From NCBI RefSeq assembly GCF_000002425.4, contig NC_037260.1, positions 13,015,516 to 13,079,515 on the forward strand: a stretch of 64,000 bases of DNA, given 5' to 3'. Position numbers and translations under genes: made by a program. This DNA comes from Physcomitrium patens (lineage: Eukaryota; Streptophyta; Bryopsida; Funariales; Funariaceae). The notes under the pieces are model-generated. The model searched no databases. It worked only from the letters and a program-made list of their open reading frames with translations, and was not told the origin of the DNA. The stretch's first letter is position 1. Each line of letters starts with the position of its first letter. Positions 59,987 to 64,000 of this stretch are shown here, in pieces.

Positions 59987-62488
59987 ATGGATCATGTGGG
60001 ATCCTCGTCGAGCGCGAACCAATATGCGCAGGGCGAGCCTTTCTTTGACTTGTTGCAAACAAACCCAAATTCCGGTTACTCTGGATCGCAGAAATCTCCG
60101 CCTGTGTATTTTGGCGATGATGACGTCCTTCCGAGCATGGACTTCCAGCCGATGATGGACACAGGCGTCAAGGGGAAGGTGGATGATAGCAAGCGTGGGT
60201 GGCCGTCTCAACATTCAAACACTTCAAATTCTGTACGTTTTTAGTCCTTCGTCGTTGTGTGAGTTTCAATTGTATTCGTTGTTTCATACTTCCAAGTAAT
60301 TGTGGTGGAGTTGCTGGCATGACGACCCCTAATTCAGGTCATCTTCAAACATGAACTTACGAGGAAACCAGGATAGGTTTTGGAGTGCTGCCACTTTGTA
60401 CCAATGTGAGTTATGTAGTAGTGAGGAGGTAATGGTTTCAATGATGTTTTCCATGTTTGGCCGCATGATCGTGACATTGTGAGATGATGCTGATGGAGCA
60501 GTGGAATCACGCCCCATCTCATGAATTGAATGTGCGCCCCGACAAGGATGCTGTTGAGACTGCTACAGTGGCAGCCGTGGAACGCACAATGAAGAAGTAT
60601 GCGGACAATCTGTTGCGGGTTTTGGAGGGCATGAGTGGGCGACTGACTCAGTTAGAAACCAACAGTCTTCGCATGGAGCACTCAGTCGACAAAATTAAGG
60701 TTGATGCAGCTGACAACTTTGGTGCAACTGATGGAAAGTTGAGATCGTTGGAAAATATGATTCGAGAGGTAATTTTTTCTTTCTTCATCGACCTTTGATG
60801 ATTGGTGAGTGGTATTTGGAGGTTTTATAAATTAGTTTATGCAATCAACAGCTATTGTTTGGTTTTTGGATTTCGATCCGTTTATTCGATTCGCTATCAA
60901 CAGTCAATGACCAACTTGGTCAAGTTTAGGCCATTTTTCGGCGATTTTTTTAGATGATACCACCTCTGAACCATGAAATTTCAAATTTTCTTTCTATTCT
61001 CAGCGTTGTCGTCGTTGATTATCTTGTGGACAGAAGCTGTGATTGCACTTGACGTCATTCTATCATACAATTTATTATTTTTTGTTTTTTTGGAACACTA
61101 AATTTAATGAATTTTATCGTTTTTTGCAGGTTCAGCGAAGTGTGCAGGTGATTCGTGATAAGCAGGAAATTGCAGAAGAACAGATGAAGCTTGAAAAACT
61201 TCAGCAAAGTGCTCAACGCGAGAAATCTTCATCTGTTACTTCAACTCCCACTGTCGAGACCGTCGAATCACCCCTCGCTCTTCCACCTGCAACGTCGGCT
61301 GTGAAATCTGTCGAGGCTCCTCCTGCGCAACCAGCCCCAGTTCTACAGCAGCAGTCTCAGCAAGTGGGCCAGCTTCCCGCGCCAGCCCCTCAGATGCAGA
61401 TGCCTGGTATGGCACCCCCTCAGCAGCAATCACAGGTTCAAATGCAAGGCCTACCGTCTCATCCTCAGCATCAGCAATTGCATCCGCAAGTCCAGGTTGC
61501 GACATCCCTGCATCAACAACCGCAAGGACAGAACCCTCCACTTCCTCAGCAGCAGATGCAAATGCAAGGCATGCACCCGCCTCCTCAGCATCAACAACTG
61601 CAGATTCAAGGTACTCCTCAGGCCCCACAGGTGCCGCCGCAAAATGCTCAGTCCCAGCCTCCTCCGCAACCCCATCTTCATCACCAACAATTACAGCTGC
61701 AGGCGCCAACTGTAAATCAGCCGGATTCTCAGTACCAAACTCAGCAAGCGCCACCGGTTGCTTCTTCACATTCCTCGCAAGTTCCATCTTATTATGCCCA
61801 GCAACAGCAACTGCAGCCTGGACAAACAGGCCCAACTCCAGCCATGGCGCAACATTATGGCAATCTCAACCAAGACGTTAATCCCTATGGAACAGCACAG
61901 GGTAGCTACAATCAAGAGGTCCCTCCTCCACAGGTGCCTGGAGGCTACGAGCTTCGTTTCTTGCCACTGCCTGCACCAGCTCCTGTAATGGGGCAAATGC
62001 CTCAGCAAGTGCCGACCAGCCAGCATCAGCAACATGGACAGAGCGGAGGTCAGATGTTTGAGCCTCCCCGTCATGCTGTTGGTCCACCTCCACAAGGACC
62101 TTATCATCCTCAAGCCCATCCTTCTCAAGGCCGGGATGGACTCCAAGTATATAACCAGTATGTCCCCCCCCAATACCGGATGGCCCAGCCTGGTAGTCCC
62201 TCTCCTGGAGGTTATCCGCAGCTACCCACAGCCCGGCCGGTTCAACCGTCGATGGGGTCGCAAGGAGGACCAACTCCAGTGGCTGCCAACCGCGTCCCAG
62301 TTGACGAAGTGATTGATAAAGTTGCAAGCATGGGGTTTGGAAGAGATCAGGTTCGGGCCACTGTCAGGAAATTAACTGAAAATGGTACATCTGTGGACTT
62401 AAACGTTGTCCTTGACAAGTTGATGAATGGTGACTCTAGTGGCAGAAATGAGAGTCAGCAACCTGCGAAAGGCTGGTATGGCCGGTGA
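59987..62488 (+). CDS. FLOE: DUF1421 protein, FLOE-type condensate protein, complete
   Basis: Resembles FLOE1 of Arabidopsis, a seed protein that forms water-dependent condensates. Exons: 59987-60232, about 60484-60768 and 61130-62488; junctions GT-AG and in phase, giving about 623-629 residues. The exact start of exon 2 is uncertain (60484 or 60502). The ATG at 59987 starts MDHVGSSSSANQYAQGEPFF; an upstream GTG is not used. Layout: Asp/Ser-rich N-terminus (1-82); coiled-coil segment (about 100-215, AAVERTMKKYADNLLRVLEG, VQVIRDKQEIAEEQMKLEKL); a long Gln/Pro/Ser/His-rich low-complexity region (about 215-560) with many QQ, PP and HQQ runs; and a C-terminal UBA-like DUF1421 domain (VDEVIDKVASMGFGRDQVRA) ending in GWYGR. 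This order matches FLOE proteins. It is divergent from the PES gene. No break is seen. Confidence 0.9.
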
Positions 62489-63620
62489 TGAAGATTGCTT
62501 TCGTGATTCTTCTCTGGTCGTGCTTCAGGTACCTTAGGTCATGCTGTAATATTCAATAACATCTTAAGGTTATCAGCTTCTCTCATTAGGATAAGCTGAT
62601 CAAGTGAATAGGGCCCCTCATGGGAGGTGAATTGTTCATTGTGAGCTCAGGAATATTAGTAGCTGAAATGCTATCTCCATGTACTTCAGCTTCTGGATGT
62701 AATCTGTTGCATGTACAGCCGCTATGTTTTCTTGTAATTTCTGTAAGTTAGAGGCTGAAGTGCTTCGACACATCGGCAGTGATTGCCTCAGTCGTTTTTG
62801 GGTACAGCTTGGAGGATGGCTTCACCCATGATGTGCTCTTAAATGGTTGATTCACCCAATGAATCTGCAGTCGTTTGTCAATCAAACTTAAAATCAGTTG
62901 CTAAAATTGAGTTGCTTGTGTGGAAAATTTATACGCTTTCTTACTTGGGATGTATTTACCTTGGTTGTGTTTTGAGAAACGCGCTGAAACTTCGTTAATA
63001 ACGCAATGAAATCAGCATTAGAATTGATTCTGGGGTGTATGAAGCTTGTTGAGGTTGATTACTTGAGTACATATAATATAGTTGACAGGATGGTTGGGCT
63101 GTCAGGTATTCATGTTGGTCAATTCAAACTTGTGTGGTGTGATGTGTATAGAGCGTCTGGAAAGTTTAACTTTGGCATAATGCTCAAGATTTTCTTATAT
63201 GATGTAAATGAAGGTTCAAACTGTCACTTTTCTTCAGATGAAGTTCTTAACTTTAGTATAGTATCCATGTCACAAACTTTCTCCAATGTACATTTTTTTA
63301 CTATGGTACTCCTCAACATAGGTTTGTTCTTTACATGAATCTGTCCATGCCACAAAAACCATTTAAATTCCTTATTCCTATTATTTTTAGCATTTTGTAA
63401 TTAACACACTATAATATTATGGACCTAGAGCATAATCAAATATGAGTGTTGTGTTCTCTAATGACTAGGAAATCAATTCTCATAAATGAATGATTTTTAT
63501 CACTAGCTTTGTATACAATTACATTCATTGTACATTTTATATATGGAGTCAAATTTTCACAATATATACAAGTATAATGGATTTACAACTTTTGGATTAT
63601 AATAAAATCATTATATATGT
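62489..63620. other. FLOE-like 3' UTR and AT-rich spacer
   Basis: The first ~400 bases are probably 3' UTR. An open frame at 63006-63338 has no recognisable family features and lies in AT-rich sequence; I do not call it a gene. Confidence 0.5.
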
Positions 63621-64000
63621 TGTCATGTTGTGGTTTAGCTACCATGTAAAAATAGTGTACATATATATATCTAATATATAATGCAAGCCATGTTATTAGA
63701 TTTTAGTTGGTTACAAAATGTGATTAGATTATTACTTTGAAGTGGTTAGTTTAAAAAGCCTATTATTGAGGTTGATTTTATGTTGATAATAGATTTTATA
63801 TATTTAGAGCCACCTTTAGACATTGGTGGCTTTTGGAATCTTCTTTTGTTTCTTTTATTTGGTCTTTAAGGCACATACTATGCAAAACTTATTAAAAAAA
63901 AAAATTAGAGAAGGGATTTATCATAAAAAGAGTAGTTATGTCAACCATATAGATAAATGGTGATGGATGATGAAAATCTCCATTCTTATAGGCCAAAATT
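63621..64000 (+). mobile_element. LTR-S3, left part, cut by window end (fossil)
   Basis: Aligns with the first ~430 bases of LTR-S2 at 41364 onward, starting TGTCATGTTGTGGTTTAG. Whether it is solo or the 5' LTR of an element cannot be told from this window. Confidence 0.65.

Noticed and set aside
61236-61835. 199-codon open frame on the minus strand
   Set aside because: It is antisense to the Gln/Pro-rich part of the FLOE-like exon; repetitive codons there keep other frames open by chance.
63006-63338. 110-codon open frame downstream of the FLOE-like gene
   Set aside because: AT-rich, no recognisable motif, no splice or composition support.
1-64000. tRNA, rRNA or other structured RNA genes
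   Set aside because: No convincing cloverleaf or rRNA core was seen by eye; a covariance-model scan was not possible here.

Overview
This is plant nuclear DNA. Two genes with many short GT-AG introns and one gene with three coding exons flank about 39 kb of AT-rich, heavily decayed LTR retrotransposons. The host genes are recognisable plant families (VAC14, phytyl ester synthase, a DUF1421/FLOE-type protein, an SMC3 remnant, a LEA_2/NHL protein). Short introns and gene islands separated by very AT-rich nested Ty3/gypsy and Ty1/copia elements would fit a bryophyte, most likely a moss. That taxonomic call is inference and only moderately secure.

Layout. 1-3225 (+): the last nine exons of a VAC14 homologue; its 5' part lies outside the window. 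About 4240-43195: a nest of retrotransposon fossils. The outermost layer is a forward Ty1/copia element whose two halves are about 32 kb apart. Inside it lie chromovirus-type gypsy copies (A and A2), another gypsy element with a clear target duplication (E, 24921-30326), a solo LTR (B) split by a minus-strand gypsy element (C, 9187-19756), a second solo LTR inside an LTR of C (B', 10125-11447), and a gypsy element with 1.6-kb LTRs (D, 31963-39468). Reading copia > A > B > C > B' gives five layers. Two further solo LTRs (23231-24532 and about 41364-42730) and one cut by the window end (63621 onward) belong to another LTR family.

43697-45433 (-): a broken, intron-containing fragment of the cohesin gene SMC3. 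About 45570-48577 (+): a small degraded copia element with 162-bp LTRs and an initiator-Met-tRNA type primer site. 49293-49994 (-): a LEA_2/NHL-like membrane protein gene with one in-frame stop. 51102-57106 (-): a complete 17-exon phytyl ester synthase-like acyltransferase gene, 740 codons, every exon junction in phase. 59987-62488 (+): a complete DUF1421 protein resembling the hydration-sensing condensate protein FLOE1. The last two genes are divergent and share a 2.9-kb upstream region containing a 17-C run and pyrimidine-rich leaders.

Functional links are loose. VAC14 acts in endolysosomal PI(3,5)P2 synthesis, the PES-like enzyme in plastid lipid and phytol salvage, and the FLOE-like protein in water-responsive condensates. 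I see no operon-like or cluster logic and no clearly novel biochemical system. The most unusual points are the five-layer nest, the zinc-knuckle coding sequence carried inside both LTRs of element C, the compacted SMC3 remnant, and an unidentified GC-richer open frame inside the second copia element.
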